Assembly (NCBI GenBank): GCA_025359045.1
Contig: JANYHN010000032.1
Span: forward strand, 1-64,000
Direction: 5' to 3'
From: Hyphomicrobiales bacterium
GTDB lineage: Bacteria; Pseudomonadota; Alphaproteobacteria; Rhizobiales; Aestuariivirgaceae
DNA: 64,000 nt
Each line of letters opens with the position of its first letter. The first letter of the stretch is position 1. Under the pieces are notes generated by a model. The model searched no databases. It saw nothing but the letters and a program-made list of their open reading frames with translations, and was not told where the DNA came from. Positions 9,076-20,001 of the stretch are shown here, one piece after another. Made by a program: the position numbers and the translations under genes.

Positions 9076-9363
9076 ATGTACGATTTACTTAGTCGGATTC
9101 AATGGATCGAGACTTCAGCCTTTTTGACTTCAGGGCAGCCTTCTTTGCTTATGCAGTTAGTGGCTTTGAATGCACTTTTTCTCATTGCCATTATTATTAT
9201 CCGGATGCGCCGGAATCCTGATACCAAGCGACGCCCACATTACTACGTTCAGGAAATACTACTTCTGGTCAATCTTTTTATTCTGAGCGAAAATCAATTT
9301 GCTCCGTTCTATTTTCAACGTATTGAGCCATTAATCTACAACTTCAAACATTGGGTTCTTTGA
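9076..9363 (+). CDS. small membrane protein of unknown function
   Basis: A short gene (95 residues from the ATG at 9076; an in-frame ATG at 9055 would add seven). AGAGGA four to five bases before 9076 favours that start. The protein has one strong hydrophobic segment (LVALNALFLIAIIII) followed by a basic stretch RMRRNPDTKRR, and a second, weaker hydrophobic segment (EILLLVNLFILSE). This suggests a small inner-membrane protein. I do not recognise a family. It is divergent from DAHP synthase and ends four bases before the convergent DUF2093 gene. Confidence 0.55.
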   Translation: MYDLLSRIQWIETSAFLTSGQPSLLMQLVALNALFLIAIIIIRMRRNPDTKRRPHYYVQEILLLVNLFILSENQFAPFYFQRIEPLIYNFKHWVL

Positions 9364-9367
9364 ATTA

Positions 9368-9574
9368 TCAACCCTTGTCGGCGAAAGATTCGACCGCTGA
9401 GCGATAAGCCACTTGCTTATCTACATTCCAATAGCGCAGATCATCAATACGAATTGGTGCGCCAGAAATGGCACAGCGCACATATTCACCCTCGCGGACA
9501 ATCTGAAAATCGCCATCAAGATATTTGACTTTGGCTTCGCGTTGGGGTGGCAGAGTGGGGTCAATGAAATTCAT
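9368..9574 (-). CDS. DUF2093 family protein
   Basis: A 68-residue soluble protein whose pattern (MNFIDPTLPPQREAKVKYLDG, then CAISGAPIRIDDLRYWNV and KQVAYRS) matches the DUF2093 family, common in Hyphomicrobiales and found next to xseA. The function is unknown. It begins 29 bases after the xseA stop on the same strand and is probably co-transcribed with it. Confidence 0.85.
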   Translation of the reverse strand: MNFIDPTLPPQREAKVKYLDGDFQIVREGEYVRCAISGAPIRIDDLRYWNVDKQVAYRSAVESFADKG

Positions 9575-9603
9575 AAGGTTCAGATAGCCATTATAGTCAA
9601 AAA

Positions 9604-11004
9604 TTAAAAGAGTGAAGCTTGTGATTTTTTAGGTATGGCGGTGACATCCAATCGCCCATCTTGCATTTCGATTTCAAGAGCAGTTGGTGGCTTCACACTT
9701 GCAATTTTTTGCAGCGGCTTGCCATGTTGATCACGGATGACTGCATAGCCGCGTTTCAGCACTGATTGATAACCGAGCGATGAAAAGAGTTTGAGTTCGG
9801 ATTTCAGTTGATCTGATTTGCGTGTCGTCGTTTGAGTCATCGCCCTCTTCAAGCGGTCTTTTTGGTCTTTCAACCTACGGCGCTGATCGGACACACGCAG
9901 CGCCATAGGTTTTATGCTAAGCCGACCTGAACTGCGCGCGAGCAAAACCGCATGGACTTGAACATTCGCTTTAAGCGCTTTAGGTAATTTTGATGAGGCC
10001 ACATCCAAGCGTTGACGCGCAGTTGCCAAAATTTCATCAGGCCTTGGCAAAGCACGGGCGGCTGAATGCAAGCGGGTTTTCGCATCGCCCACAACGCGGC
10101 TCATGGTGCGCTTTTGGCGGGCATTGAGCGAGGCGAGTTCAGATAACAGATCAGCGCGCACCGGAACGGCGCGTTCGGCGGCGGCAGTTGGTGTGGGAGC
10201 GCGGAAATCAGAGGCAAAGTCGATGAGCGTGGTATCGGTCTCGTGGCCAATGGCGCTGATCAATGGGATGGCACTGGCAGCTGTTGCACGCACGACGATT
10301 TCTTCATTAAATGGCCAGAGGTCTTCAAGTGAGCCACCACCCCGGGCCACGATCAACAGATCAGGCTTGTGTTCCATCGCATTGAAGCCAACAATTGCAG
10401 CCGCCACTTCTGCCGCCGCTGTTTCGCCCTGCACGCGCACGGGCCAGACGATCACATGGCGAGGGAAACGATCATTCAATCGGTGCAGAATATCACGGAT
10501 CACGGCACCTGTGGGCGAAGTGATTATGCCGATGGTGCGCGGCAAATATGGTAGTACTTTCTTGCGAGCTTGATCAAATAGGCCTTCAGCGGCAAGGGTT
10601 TTTTTGCGCGCTTCGAGGAGTGCCATGAGAGCGCCCACACCTGCCGGCTCCACATTCTCGATAACGATTTGATAGTTGGACTTGCCCGGATAAGATGTGA
10701 TTTTGCCGGTGGCGATTACTTCCAAACCTTCTTGCAGTTTGGAACGCAATTTGGTGAATACGCCGCGCCAGATCACCGCATCTAATTTTGCGCCGTCATC
10801 TTTTAATGCAAAATAGGCGTGGCCAGAACTGTGGGGCCCGCGATAACCCGATATCTCACCCCGCACGCGCACATGGCCAAAGCGATCTTCCAGCGTGCGT
10901 TTCAAAGCATGGGAAATTTCGGTGACTGATTGCTCACCTAGGTTTGGCTTGGTCGCTTCGATGATCTCGCCCGTTTCGGGGTCATAATCGGGCATTGTGG
11001 ACAT
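9604..11004 (-). CDS. xseA: exodeoxyribonuclease VII large subunit
   Basis: Large subunit of the nuclease that degrades single-stranded DNA in recombination and mismatch repair. The N-terminal OB-fold covers about residues 20-120 ([26 protein letters not shown]). The catalytic domain has the [15 protein letters not shown] and [14 protein letters not shown] motifs. A long, basic coiled region follows (about 290-400), and the end [12 protein letters not shown] is typical. The length of 466 is normal. The small subunit xseB is not in the window. Confidence 0.96.
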   Translation of the reverse strand: MSTMPDYDPETGEIIEATKPNLGEQSVTEISHALKRTLEDRFGHVRVRGEISGYRGPHSSGHAYFALKDDGAKLDAVIWRGVFTKLRSKLQEGLEVIATGKITSYPGKSNYQIVIENVEPAGVGALMALLEARKKTLAAEGLFDQARKKVLPYLPRTIGIITSPTGAVIRDILHRLNDRFPRHVIVWPVRVQGETAAAEVAAAIVGFNAMEHKPDLLIVARGGGSLEDLWPFNEEIVVRATAASAIPLISAIGHETDTTLIDFASDFRAPTPTAAAERAVPVRADLLSELASLNARQKRTMSRVVGDAKTRLHSAARALPRPDEILATARQRLDVASSKLPKALKANVQVHAVLLARSSGRLSIKPMALRVSDQRRRLKDQKDRLKRAMTQTTTRKSDQLKSELKLFSSLGYQSVLKRGYAVIRDQHGKPLQKIASVKPPTALEIEMQDGRLDVTAIPKKSQASLF

Positions 11005-11070
11005 AGGTTAGTTTCTCTTGATTCTGGCAGCAGGCATGTCAGAACGCAGTCTAGCACAGGATATCAATCT

Positions 11071-12324
11071 ATGAACGTTCTTCTCATTGGCTCTGGTGGT
11101 CGCGAACATGCGCTGGCTTTTGCTTTGGCAAAGAGCCCACTGCTGGTCAAGCTTTATGCGGCGCCGGGCAATCCGGGGATTGGGAAGTTAGCTGAGCTGA
11201 TTTCAGTTAAGGTGGCTGACCATGAGGCTGTGATTTCATTTTGCAAATCGCATGATATTGGCTTTGTGGTGGTTGGCCCTGAAGCGCCTTTGGTGGCAGG
11301 GTTAGTGGATGATTTGACCGCCGCTGGCATTAAGGCATTTGGGCCTTCGAAGTTTGCGGCACAGCTGGAAGGCTCTAAAGGTTTTACCAAAGATATTTGC
11401 GCCAAGTTTGGCATTCCGACTGCCGCTTATGGACGCTTCACGGATGAAACAAAGGCGCAGGCTTATCTTAAAGAACGCGGTGCGCCGATTGTGATCAAGG
11501 CCGATGGCTTGGCGGCTGGCAAGGGTGTGACGGTGGCGATGAACATGGCTGAGGCCGCGAATGCCGTGCGGGAAATTTTCGCTGGTCGTTTTGGGACGGG
11601 CGAATGTGTAATTGAAGAATTTATGGAGGGCGAAGAAGCAAGTTTCTTTGCGCTTTCAGATGGTGTCAACGTGTTGGCCTTGGCCACAGCGCAAGACCAC
11701 AAGCGGGTGGGTGATGGCGATGTGGGCCCAAACACTGGAGGTATGGGCGCATATTCGCCTGCGCCTTGCATGACTGAGGCTCTGTGTACTGAGACACTGG
11801 AAAAAATCATGAAACCTACAGTGGCGGCACTGGCATCGATGGGTCACCCTTATAAAGGTGTGCTTTATGCGGGGCTGATCCTCACGCAGGATGGGCCGAA
11901 GCTGATTGAATATAATGCGCGTTTTGGCGATCCCGAAACGCAAGTTTTGATGATGCGGCTCAAAGATGATTTGCTGACGCTGTTGATGGCAAGTGTGGAT
12001 GGTACGCTCAATAAAATGTCGGTGCGTTGGCGCGACGAGACAGCACTGACAGTTGTTATGTGTGCAAAAGGCTATCCAGGAGATGTGGTGAAGGGGAGTC
12101 ATATCAACGGGTTGGCACAAGACTTTGGGAAAGACGTTGAAGTGTTTCATGCAGGCACGGCGCTGGACGGAGAGTTCATTGTGGCCAATGGTGGGCGGGT
12201 TTTAAACGTGACAGGTCTTGGAAACACGCCGCGCGATGCACAAATGAAAGCCTATGCAGCGGTTGACAAAATTGATTGGCCAGAAGGTTTTTGTAGACGT
12301 GATATTGGCTGGCGAGCAATCTAA
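11071..12324 (+). CDS. purD: phosphoribosylamine--glycine ligase
   Basis: GAR synthetase, the second step of purine synthesis: ATP-dependent joining of phosphoribosylamine and glycine. The N-terminal domain starts [16 protein letters not shown]. The ATP-grasp domain shows [12 protein letters not shown] and [14 protein letters not shown]. The family signature RFGDPETQ is present, and the C-terminal domain has [10 protein letters not shown] before it. Its stop TAA is immediately followed by the ATG of the patatin gene, so the two are probably one transcript. Confidence 0.97.
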   Translation: MNVLLIGSGGREHALAFALAKSPLLVKLYAAPGNPGIGKLAELISVKVADHEAVISFCKSHDIGFVVVGPEAPLVAGLVDDLTAAGIKAFGPSKFAAQLEGSKGFTKDICAKFGIPTAAYGRFTDETKAQAYLKERGAPIVIKADGLAAGKGVTVAMNMAEAANAVREIFAGRFGTGECVIEEFMEGEEASFFALSDGVNVLALATAQDHKRVGDGDVGPNTGGMGAYSPAPCMTEALCTETLEKIMKPTVAALASMGHPYKGVLYAGLILTQDGPKLIEYNARFGDPETQVLMMRLKDDLLTLLMASVDGTLNKMSVRWRDETALTVVMCAKGYPGDVVKGSHINGLAQDFGKDVEVFHAGTALDGEFIVANGGRVLNVTGLGNTPRDAQMKAYAAVDKIDWPEGFCRRDIGWRAI

Positions 12325-13152
12325 ATGAAAATTGGTTTGGCTTTAGGGGGCGGGGGCGCGCGGGGCCTGGCCCATTTTCCGATGCTTGAAGCGTTTGATG
12401 AGCTGGGATTAAAGCCAGCTGTTATAGCAGGTTGCAGCATGGGCGCCGTGGTGGGTGCTGCCTACGCAGGCGGCATGTCAGCTCTGGAAATTCGTGAACA
12501 TGCACTTCGGTTGCTGTCCAATAAGATGGAAATGGCACGGCATGTTTTTACTTCAAAGCAGGCAAGGCGCAGTAACATCTTTTCACTGAAAGGTTTAACT
12601 TCATTGCATCTGGATGGTCAAAAGCTGGCGGATATTGCTCTGCCTGATCATCTGCCGCAATTGGTGGAAGACCAGAAAATTCCGTTAAAATTGATAACTG
12701 TCGATTTTGAGCGGATGGAAGAAGTGGTTTTGACCTCCGGATCTATTCTTGAAGCCGTGGGAGCATCAATTGCTATTCCCAGTTTAATCGTAGCGCCGCG
12801 CATCAATGGCCGGATTCATGTTGATGGTGGGGTAAAGAACCCTGTGCCATTTAATCATGTGACGGACGGCATGGATTTGGTGGTGGCGGTCGATGTCACG
12901 GGAAAACCAAAAACGATAAGCCGCGCGCATCCATCGAATATTGAACTGGCCGTTGGCTCGCTGCTGATCATGTTCAATGAATTAGCTGAATTGCGCCGCA
13001 TTCATTCGCCGCCTGATATTTATATCTCGCCGCAGATCGACGGATTTGGTGCGGGTGATTTCTTTAAAGTGAAGGAAATTTTTGCGGCATCTCAAAATAG
13101 CAAGGATCAGCTGAAACGTGAATTGGAATTGCGAGTCAAAGCATTGGCTTAA
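12325..13152 (+). CDS. patatin-like phospholipase family protein (RssA-like)
   Basis: A Ser-Asp dyad lipid acyl hydrolase of 275 residues. The oxyanion glycine run GGGGARG is at residues 8-14, the nucleophile Ser38 lies in GCSMG, and the catalytic Asp is in HVDGGVKNPVPF. There is no signal peptide, so it should act in the cytoplasm or at the inner face of the membrane. It begins at the base after the purD stop. The stop overlaps the convergent tadA stop by 4 bp. The substrate is unknown. Confidence 0.9.
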   Translation: MKIGLALGGGGARGLAHFPMLEAFDELGLKPAVIAGCSMGAVVGAAYAGGMSALEIREHALRLLSNKMEMARHVFTSKQARRSNIFSLKGLTSLHLDGQKLADIALPDHLPQLVEDQKIPLKLITVDFERMEEVVLTSGSILEAVGASIAIPSLIVAPRINGRIHVDGGVKNPVPFNHVTDGMDLVVAVDVTGKPKTISRAHPSNIELAVGSLLIMFNELAELRRIHSPPDIYISPQIDGFGAGDFFKVKEIFAASQNSKDQLKRELELRVKALA

Positions 13153-13604
13153 CGGCGTGTTTTGAAGAATTCTCTCAACAAATTCTGCGATTCGGTTTCG
13201 CCAATCCCACTATAAACTTCTGGCGCATGATGACAGGTGGGTTGGGTGAAAAAGCGAGGGCCGTTTTCGATGCCTCCCATTTTTTCGTCAGCACTTCCGA
13301 AATAGACACGCCTGATGCGGGCAAAGGAAATGGCGGCAGCGCACATGGCGCAGGGCTCCAACGTTACATAGAGGTCACAGTCAATCAGGCGTTCTGAGCC
13401 TAGTGTTTGCGCTGCTGAACGAATGGCCAGCATTTCAGCGTGGGCTGTAGGATCTTTGAGTTCTAGTGTTTTATTTCCCGCCTTTGCCACCAGATTGCCC
13501 AGCGCGTTCACAATCACCGCGCCAACCGGCACTTCGCCACGCTTAGCCGCCGCTTCCGCTTCGACGAAGGCTAGCACCATTGGCTCTGGCAGTTTTTGTT
13601 TCAT
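13149..13604 (-). CDS. tadA: tRNA adenosine(34) deaminase
   Basis: Converts A34 to inosine in tRNA-Arg(ACG). Zinc and catalytic motifs of the deaminase fold are present: HAEMLAIRSA and the PCAMC pair in LEPCAMCAAAI. The C-terminal block FFTQPTCHH is as in other TadA proteins. I start it at the ATG at 13604 (151 residues, normal length); a longer reading frame to 13763 would run across the start of rsmD on the other strand and adds no family sequence. Confidence 0.93.
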   Translation of the reverse strand: MKQKLPEPMVLAFVEAEAAAKRGEVPVGAVIVNALGNLVAKAGNKTLELKDPTAHAEMLAIRSAAQTLGSERLIDCDLYVTLEPCAMCAAAISFARIRRVYFGSADEKMGGIENGPRFFTQPTCHHAPEVYSGIGETESQNLLREFFKTRR

Positions 13605-13649
13605 GGCGGTACATGAGCGGTGGGTTTGGCTTTGGTCAAGAGGATTTGA

Positions 13650-14207
13650 ATGCGCATTGTCGGTGGAAAATTTCGAGGGCGAGATATTTTGGGGCCGACC
13701 ACAGGTGACACACGCCCTACGTCTGATCGTGTGCGCGAATCTATTTTTAATATTCTGGCGCATGGCATTGCTGATTTTTCATTGGAGGATGCCCGGGTGA
13801 TGGATGTGTTTGCGGGAACGGGAGCGCTAGGGTTGGAAGCGATTTCGCGCGGAGCGAAGTTTTGTCTGTTTGTTGAAGAATCAGCCGAAGCGCGCGGGAT
13901 CATTCGCAAGAACACAGATACGTGTGGTGTGATTGGCCAGTGCAAAATCTGGCGGCGTGATGCAACTGACCTAGGGCCATCGGCACCGCAATCGCCATTC
14001 ACGCTAGTCTTCGCCGACCCACCTTACAATAAAGGCTTGGGCGAAAAAGCACTGGTTTCGCTGGTTCAAGGCGGATGGCTGGCGGCGGGCTGTATTGTGG
14101 TTTTGGAGGAGAATGTGAAGGCCATTGCGGCAGATGTTGACGGGCTATTGCTGATTGACGAGCGGTCTTATGGTGATACGCAAGTGCGGATTTATCGGGC
14201 GACCTAA
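13650..14207 (+). CDS. rsmD: 16S rRNA (guanine(966)-N2)-methyltransferase
   Basis: An S-adenosylmethionine-dependent methyltransferase that modifies G966 of 16S rRNA. Visible signatures are MRIVGGKFRGR, RPTSDRVRESIFNIL, the SAM-binding VMDVFAGTGALGLEA and the catalytic FADPPY. The length of 185 is usual. It is divergent from tadA (45 bases apart) and its stop shares 4 bp with the mutL stop. Confidence 0.95.
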   Translation: MRIVGGKFRGRDILGPTTGDTRPTSDRVRESIFNILAHGIADFSLEDARVMDVFAGTGALGLEAISRGAKFCLFVEESAEARGIIRKNTDTCGVIGQCKIWRRDATDLGPSAPQSPFTLVFADPPYNKGLGEKALVSLVQGGWLAAGCIVVLEENVKAIAADVDGLLLIDERSYGDTQVRIYRAT

Positions 14208-15940
14208 CTCCTCCCGAAAAGCCTTTCGATGTCGCCCAGTTTTAATTCAATGAAAGTTGGCCTGCCATGGTTACACTGGCCAGAGTTTGGGGTGATTTCC
14301 ATTTCTCGCAGCAGCGCGTTCATTTCCTCAACGCGCAACACGCGGCCCGCACGCACTGAATGGTGGCAGGCCATGGTGGCGAGGATGTGGTTGATGCGTT
14401 CATCTAGGGTTGAGATGTTTTCGAGTTCGCGCACGTCGTCAGATAAGTCGTTGAGGATTGCGACGATGTTTGCGTTACTGAGGGCAGAGGGCACTTCACG
14501 CACCAGCACAGCGTTTTCGCCAAATATTTCGGTCACGAGGCCCGCTTTAGCAAGCAGCTCTTCGACTGATGCAATTGTAGCCAAGGCGCCTGCGTCAAGG
14601 TCAACAACTTGCGGAATCAGCAAACGTTGCATCATGACGCCCTGCCCTGCGCGTTCGCGTTTTAAACGCTCATAAACAATACGTTCATGGGCGGCATGTT
14701 GGTCGACCAATATAAAGCCGTCTGCAGTTTGCGAGACGATGTAGGTGTTGTGAATTTGGGCGCGGGCCACACCCAGCGGATAACTCTTTTGGGATTCGGA
14801 CAATTCTTCGCTCGCCATGCCTTGCAATGGCATTTGCATTTCAAAATTGGCTTGCGCGGTTTCAGCAAAACCGTCTGTATACGGACTATAATTTGGAGTG
14901 TAGCTGTTGCGAAAGGCCTGCGCTGTAGTGAATGATTTTGAGGTATCGGATTTTGTAATTGCACCGGAAATGGCGCGGCGAATGGTCGAAACAATTAGGC
15001 CTCGCACAAAACCTGAATCGCGAAAGCGCAATTCCGTTTTTGCGGGGTGCACATTCACGTCTACACGGTCGGGCACACAGGAGATGAATAAAATCACTGC
15101 GGGATAGCGTCCGGGTGGCAACACGTCTGCATAAGCGCCTCGAATAGCGCCTAAGATCAATTTATCGCGCACAGGCCTGCCATTTACAAAAGCAAACTGC
15201 ATTGTGCTTTGGCCACGCGCGAAAGTGGGCAGGCTGGCATAGCCTTCGATGCGGAGGTCTTGACTGGCATGATCAATGGCAATCGCGTTTTCAAAAAATT
15301 CAGTGCCCAAGATTCGCTTGATACGGTCTTCGCGGCTTTCCAACGCCGGAGCATCAAGCCAGCGTTTTTCTTCGGTGATGAAAGTGAATCCAATTGCTGG
15401 GTGGGCGAGGCCAAGTCGGCGTAGAACTTCGAGTGCTTCGGTGGTTTCACTTCGGTCAGTTTTCAAAAATTTCAAGCGTGCGGGTGTTGCGAAAAATAAA
15501 TCACGGATTTCAATTTCGGTACCTTCGCCTAAACGGGCGGGTATGAGTTCTGACTTGCGACCTGCTTCAATTTGCAAGGTGAAAGCATCGACCTCACCTC
15601 GTGCGCGGGAGGTGAGTGACATGCGTGATACACTAGCGATCGAGGGCAAGGCTTCGCCTCGAAAACCGAGTGTATTGATACGGATTAACTCATCGTCGGC
15701 GAGTTTTGAGGTGGCGTGGCGTTCGAGGGCTAATTCCATTTCATCTGGCGACATTCCGTAACCATTGTCAGTTACTCGGATGAGGGATTTGCCGCCGCCT
15801 CTGAAAATGACTTCAATTTGAGTGGCATCAGCGTCGATTGCATTCTCAACAAGTTCTTTCACCACGCTGGCCGGGCGCTCGATCACTTCGCCAGCCGCGA
15901 TACGGTTGATGGTGCCTTCGGGTAATTTGCGGATTCTCAT
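14204..15940 (-). CDS. mutL: DNA mismatch repair protein MutL
   Basis: Couples mismatch recognition by MutS to strand removal. The N-terminal GHKL ATPase has KLPEGTINRIAAGEVIERP, VTDNGYGM and TLGFRGEAL. The C-terminal domain keeps the metal-dependent endonuclease motif DQHA-x2-E-x4-E (DQHAAHERIVYE), with ACHHSVRAG and QCNHGRPT near the end. It should therefore nick DNA itself, as expected for bacteria without MutH. The middle linker (about 335-390) is low in conserved residues. The length of 578 is usual. Confidence 0.96.
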   Translation of the reverse strand: MRIRKLPEGTINRIAAGEVIERPASVVKELVENAIDADATQIEVIFRGGGKSLIRVTDNGYGMSPDEMELALERHATSKLADDELIRINTLGFRGEALPSIASVSRMSLTSRARGEVDAFTLQIEAGRKSELIPARLGEGTEIEIRDLFFATPARLKFLKTDRSETTEALEVLRRLGLAHPAIGFTFITEEKRWLDAPALESREDRIKRILGTEFFENAIAIDHASQDLRIEGYASLPTFARGQSTMQFAFVNGRPVRDKLILGAIRGAYADVLPPGRYPAVILFISCVPDRVDVNVHPAKTELRFRDSGFVRGLIVSTIRRAISGAITKSDTSKSFTTAQAFRNSYTPNYSPYTDGFAETAQANFEMQMPLQGMASEELSESQKSYPLGVARAQIHNTYIVSQTADGFILVDQHAAHERIVYERLKRERAGQGVMMQRLLIPQVVDLDAGALATIASVEELLAKAGLVTEIFGENAVLVREVPSALSNANIVAILNDLSDDVRELENISTLDERINHILATMACHHSVRAGRVLRVEEMNALLREMEITPNSGQCNHGRPTFIELKLGDIERLFGRS

Positions 15941-15993
15941 GAGCGCAGATTAGCCTGTGGGGGCCGCAAGCCACAATCAAAAATCAAAACGCA

Positions 15994-16455
15994 CTATTGG
16001 TCGTTAAATATCGCGCCAATATTGGAGATCGTACCGTAATTCGGATTGGTTTCGCGCTTTTTCTTGATAATTGCGTCCCGAAGTTCGGCTTTTAGGGCTT
16101 CTGGCTTTTTTGGCTTACCATCGGCCCCAAGTTTTGAAACGCCGTATTGTTCGTATATGTCTTGCTTATGTGGCACAGCGGCATCTGAACCATAAATATC
16201 CGCATTGGCAATTTTCGTGTTCACTTTGGCTGGCGAAGCAATTGGCGCAACCGGGCCGTTAGGTTCATAGTTTTCTGTCGTTTGGTTAGGAACAGCCAAT
16301 TGCAAATCGGGCGGCATCGCCAAAGCGTTTCCCACGGGAATGTTGTTAGCTTGTGGCACATTTGATTTGGCGTTAAGCAAAGATGAGCCGTTGGAGCAGC
16401 CAGCCAAGGCTAGCCCAGCAACAATCACAACAACCGCGGTGGAAACAGTTTTCAT
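15994..16455 (-). CDS. small outer- or periplasmic-facing lipoprotein, unknown function
   Basis: A 153-residue protein with a lipoprotein signal: positively charged start, hydrophobic core and lipobox LAGC with Cys20. The mature part is low-complexity and Pro/Asn/Ala-rich, with the recurring alphaproteobacterial pattern NALAMPPDLQL and a C-terminal NPNYGTISNIGAIFND. This resembles a family commonly located beside lspA, of the DUF3035 kind; I am not certain of the number. The start ATG at 16455 is preferred over a TTG three bases upstream. The gene follows lspA by 56 bases, which is apt because LspA would process it. Confidence 0.75.
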   Translation of the reverse strand: MKTVSTAVVVIVAGLALAGCSNGSSLLNAKSNVPQANNIPVGNALAMPPDLQLAVPNQTTENYEPNGPVAPIASPAKVNTKIANADIYGSDAAVPHKQDIYEQYGVSKLGADGKPKKPEALKAELRDAIIKKKRETNPNYGTISNIGAIFNDQ

Positions 16456-16511
16456 CAAATGTAATATCCCTTGCGCCAGCCTATCGCCCCCGAATCTGGC
16501 AAATCCATGTC

Positions 16512-16997
16512 CTAAACTGGATGCTTTTCCATTAACGATTCATAAAGCAGCAGGCCCACGCCTGCAACTATGGCCATGTCGGCAGGGTTAAAGATATACC
16601 AGTTCCAATCACCCCAGTGGAGCAGAAAAAAATCTGCAACTGCTCCGTGTACTGCGCGATCGAGGGCATTGGCTAATGCACCGCCGATGATGAGGCCAAT
16701 GGCCGCCGCTGTGGTTGGGCGGTGGCTGCGACAAGCCCAGAACCAGAGCACGAGAGAGATCAGTATACTGACGATGATCAGCAAGGCTTGCGTGTTGGTG
16801 CTGAGCAAACCATAAGACACGCCTTGGTTCCACGCCATCACCAAATCAAAAAACGGCGTGATGGTGATTAGGCGGCGCTCTTCCATATGCACAACGTTCA
16901 GCAACCACCATTTGATGGTTTGATCAAAGCCAAAGGTGAGCGCCGCAAGTGCCACGACGAGCGGCGACAAGCTGCCCCAGAATTTTGGAATCGTCAT
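16512..16997 (-). CDS. lspA: lipoprotein signal peptidase (signal peptidase II)
   Basis: An inner-membrane aspartic protease that removes signal peptides from diacylglyceryl-modified prolipoproteins. Four hydrophobic segments are visible. The conserved [10 protein letters not shown] (the WN-G-AFG-type motif) and the catalytic aspartates in GALANALDR and GAVADFF are present, with the following FNPADMAI block. The ATG at 16997 overlaps the ileS stop as ATGA, giving 161 residues. A longer frame to 17024 would extend into ileS without conserved sequence. The ileS-lspA order is common in proteobacteria. Confidence 0.94.
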   Translation of the reverse strand: MTIPKFWGSLSPLVVALAALTFGFDQTIKWWLLNVVHMEERRLITITPFFDLVMAWNQGVSYGLLSTNTQALLIIVSILISLVLWFWACRSHRPTTAAAIGLIIGGALANALDRAVHGAVADFFLLHWGDWNWYIFNPADMAIVAGVGLLLYESLMEKHPV

Positions 16998-19927
16998 ACG
17001 GTTTTTCCGAAGCGGTGCATCCATTCACGCACTGCAGTGGCATCACGCGGGGTGATGTCGGGGAAGTCTTTGTCCGTGCCGATGTCTTTGGAGATTTTCC
17101 ATGAGCGAGCGCATTTCTGGCCTTCGGCTTTGTGGACGACGACGGCGATATTATCTTGCTTGAACGCTCCAGCCGGACCATTCCCACCCTTAACCGTAAT
17201 CGCCGAAGTAATGCAGACCTCTGCAAAATCAATGCTCTCCACCGGAGCAAGTCCGGAAGACTCAGCACCAATGAAAACTTCAGGTGCTGCTTCGAGCGAG
17301 GAGCCAATCGTCTTATTCGCGCGTTCAATTTCGATAGCGCCCGTTACGGCACGACGAACTTCGCGGATTAGATCCCATTTCTGACTTAGGTATACGTTCT
17401 TCCATTCGTCAAGTGGCTTGCGGAACTGCATCAAATGCACGGAGGAGCCTGCACCATCAAATCGCGTCAACCACACTTCTTCCATGGTGAACACCATGAT
17501 GGGGGCCCACCACGTGGTTAAGCAATGGAACAACTGATCCATCACAGTGCGGCAGGCCTTGCGTTTCAGACTGCTCCACGGGTCGCAATAGAGCGTGTCT
17601 TTGCGAATATCGAAATAGAAGGCGGAGAGCTCGACGTTCATGAAGTTGGTGAGAGTGGCGGCGACTTTTTTATAGTCGTAAACTTTGTAGGCTTCAGCCA
17701 CGGCTTGACCGGTTTCCCACAAGCGGTGCAGGATGTAAGCTTCGAGTTCTGGCATGTCTTTGGCGTAGACCGTTTCCCAATCATGCAGGCCTTCGAGTGC
17801 GCCCAGCATATAGCGGAAGGTGTTGCGCAGCTTGCGATAATTTTCGACGGCGGACTTTAGAATTTCTGGGCCGATGCGCATGTCATCGGCATAGTCGCAG
17901 GTGGCGACCCACAGGCGCAAAATATCTGCGCCGGAATTTTTGATCACCTCTTGCGGCACAGTTGTGTTGCCGAGAGACTTTGACATTTTGCGCCCATCTT
18001 CGGCCAATGTGAAGCCGTGGGTGATCACTTGGTTGTATGGTGCGCGGCCCCTTGTGCCGCAGGATTCGAGCAGTGATGAATGGAACCAGCCGCGATGTTG
18101 ATCAGAGCCTTCGAGATAGACATCGGCTGGCCATTTAAGATCTGGTCGTTCTTCGAGAACGAAAGCGTGGGTACAGCCCGAGTCGAACCATACGTCGAGA
18201 ATGTCTTTTACTTGTTCATAATCATCGGATTTGTAATCGGGTGCTAGATATTTTTGGGCGGCACCTTCTTCATACCAAGCATCGGCACCATGTTCACAAA
18301 ATGAATCATAAATGCGCTGGTTCACTTTGTTATCATTGAGAATTTCGCCTGTGGTCTTATTCACAAATACAGCGATAGGTACACCCCAGGCGCGTTGGCG
18401 ACTGATCACCCAATCAGGGCGCTGTTCAATCATGCCGCGCAAACGGTTCTGGCCCGAGGGTGGAAAGAATTGCGTTTGTTCGATTGCGGCCAATGCTTTT
18501 TTGCGCAGATCCTGCTTGTCCATCGAGATGAACCATTGTGGTGTGTTGCGAAAAATGATGGGCTTTTTGGAACGCCATGAATGCGGATAGGAGATGGTTT
18601 TTTTGGTGTGGGCCAGCAACATGCCAGCCTCTTTCAACGCTTCGATCACGCACGGGTTAGCATCCTTCCATTTGCCATATTGGTCGATGACGCGAGCGCC
18701 ATCAAAGCCAGGCGCGTCCTTGGTGTAGAAGCCGTTTTCATCGACGGGCGTTGGCACGGTGTCATCAATGCCGCGGTCGCGCAGATTTTTCTGGTTGGCA
18801 ATCCAAACGTTGTAGTCGTCAGCGCCGTGAGAGGGTGCGGTGTGCACAAAGCCCGTACCTGCATCATCGGTAACGTGATCGCCATCGAGGAGCGGGACAT
18901 CGAAAGCATATGGCAAACCCGCCCTGCGCAGCGGATGCGCGCAAGACATAATTCGCCGAGGGTCTACGTCTTGAACACGGCGATATTTTACAACCTTGGC
19001 AGCTGTCAAAACGCCCTCCGCCAACTTGTCAGCAATGACGTAAAGCTCACCGATCTTTGCCCAGTTACCCTCCGGCGCCTCAATCACTTCATAGAGGCCG
19101 TAACTTATCTTTGAAGAAAATGAAATTGCGCGGTTTCCTGGGATAGTCCACGGCGTAGTCGTCCAAATCAATACATGTGTGCCAAACTTACCGGCATTTT
19201 CAAGCAGATCATATTCAATATTTGGATTTTCATTGTGTTGCTCGGCACTAACCTGAAATTTCACAAAGATCGTATCAACCGAAATATCTTCATATTCAAT
19301 TTCAGCTTCGGCCAGCGAGGTGCCTTCGACCACGCTCCACATCACCGGCTTAGAGCCGCGGTAGAGTTGGCCATCGCTTGCAAACTTCAACAGCTCACGC
19401 GCAATGATGGCTTCGGCTTTAAAATTCATCGTCAGGTATGGGTTATCCCAATCGCCTTCCACGCCAAGGCGCTTGAATTCTTCGCGCTGCACATTCACCC
19501 AGTTAGTGGCGAACTCGCGGCATTCCTTGCGGAATTCATTGATTGGAATATCATCTTTATTCTTGCCCGCAGCGCGATATTTTTCTTCGATCTTCCATTC
19601 AATGGGAAGCCCATGGCAATCCCAGCCCGGCACATAGTTGGAATCCTTGCCGCTCATCTGCGCACCGCGCACCACGAGGTCTTTCAGAATTTTATTGAGC
19701 GCGTGGCCGATATGGATGTTGCCGTTGGCGTAGGGCGGGCCATCATGCAGCACGAATTTTTCTTTGCCTTTGGATTGCTCGCGCAGCAGTTTGAACAGAC
19801 CCATATTGGCCCAGCGCTTTAACAGCTCCGGCTCTTTCTGCGGCAATCCGGCTTTCATCGGAAAGTCGGTTTTGGGCAGGAACACGGTTTCCCGGTAACG
19901 ATCAGTCTTTTTTGGTTGGTCAGTCAT
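16994..19927 (-). CDS. ileS: isoleucine--tRNA ligase
   Basis: Charges tRNA-Ile and edits misactivated valine. About 977 residues from the ATG at 19927, which has AAGAG upstream; the frame could be read to 20011 but that part shows no conserved sequence. Class I motifs are [15 protein letters not shown] and [10 protein letters not shown]. The CP1 editing domain holds [15 protein letters not shown] and the [12 protein letters not shown] block, and WFDSGCTH is also clear. The C-terminal region lacks an obvious four-cysteine zinc finger, as is usual for alphaproteobacterial forms. It is divergent from the DUF1989 gene. Confidence 0.97.
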   Translation of the reverse strand: MTDQPKKTDRYRETVFLPKTDFPMKAGLPQKEPELLKRWANMGLFKLLREQSKGKEKFVLHDGPPYANGNIHIGHALNKILKDLVVRGAQMSGKDSNYVPGWDCHGLPIEWKIEEKYRAAGKNKDDIPINEFRKECREFATNWVNVQREEFKRLGVEGDWDNPYLTMNFKAEAIIARELLKFASDGQLYRGSKPVMWSVVEGTSLAEAEIEYEDISVDTIFVKFQVSAEQHNENPNIEYDLLENAGKFGTHVLIWTTTPWTIPGNRAISFSSKISYGLYEVIEAPEGNWAKIGELYVIADKLAEGVLTAAKVVKYRRVQDVDPRRIMSCAHPLRRAGLPYAFDVPLLDGDHVTDDAGTGFVHTAPSHGADDYNVWIANQKNLRDRGIDDTVPTPVDENGFYTKDAPGFDGARVIDQYGKWKDANPCVIEALKEAGMLLAHTKKTISYPHSWRSKKPIIFRNTPQWFISMDKQDLRKKALAAIEQTQFFPPSGQNRLRGMIEQRPDWVISRQRAWGVPIAVFVNKTTGEILNDNKVNQRIYDSFCEHGADAWYEEGAAQKYLAPDYKSDDYEQVKDILDVWFDSGCTHAFVLEERPDLKWPADVYLEGSDQHRGWFHSSLLESCGTRGRAPYNQVITHGFTLAEDGRKMSKSLGNTTVPQEVIKNSGADILRLWVATCDYADDMRIGPEILKSAVENYRKLRNTFRYMLGALEGLHDWETVYAKDMPELEAYILHRLWETGQAVAEAYKVYDYKKVAATLTNFMNVELSAFYFDIRKDTLYCDPWSSLKRKACRTVMDQLFHCLTTWWAPIMVFTMEEVWLTRFDGAGSSVHLMQFRKPLDEWKNVYLSQKWDLIREVRRAVTGAIEIERANKTIGSSLEAAPEVFIGAESSGLAPVESIDFAEVCITSAITVKGGNGPAGAFKQDNIAVVVHKAEGQKCARSWKISKDIGTDKDFPDITPRDATAVREWMHRFGKTV

Positions 19928-20001
19928 GTGAACTCTTTTGATTTGCGGCGCTTGTAACAGGAAGGCTTTGCGGAATAAAGTGTTCTCAAAGGACGTACAA
20001 A

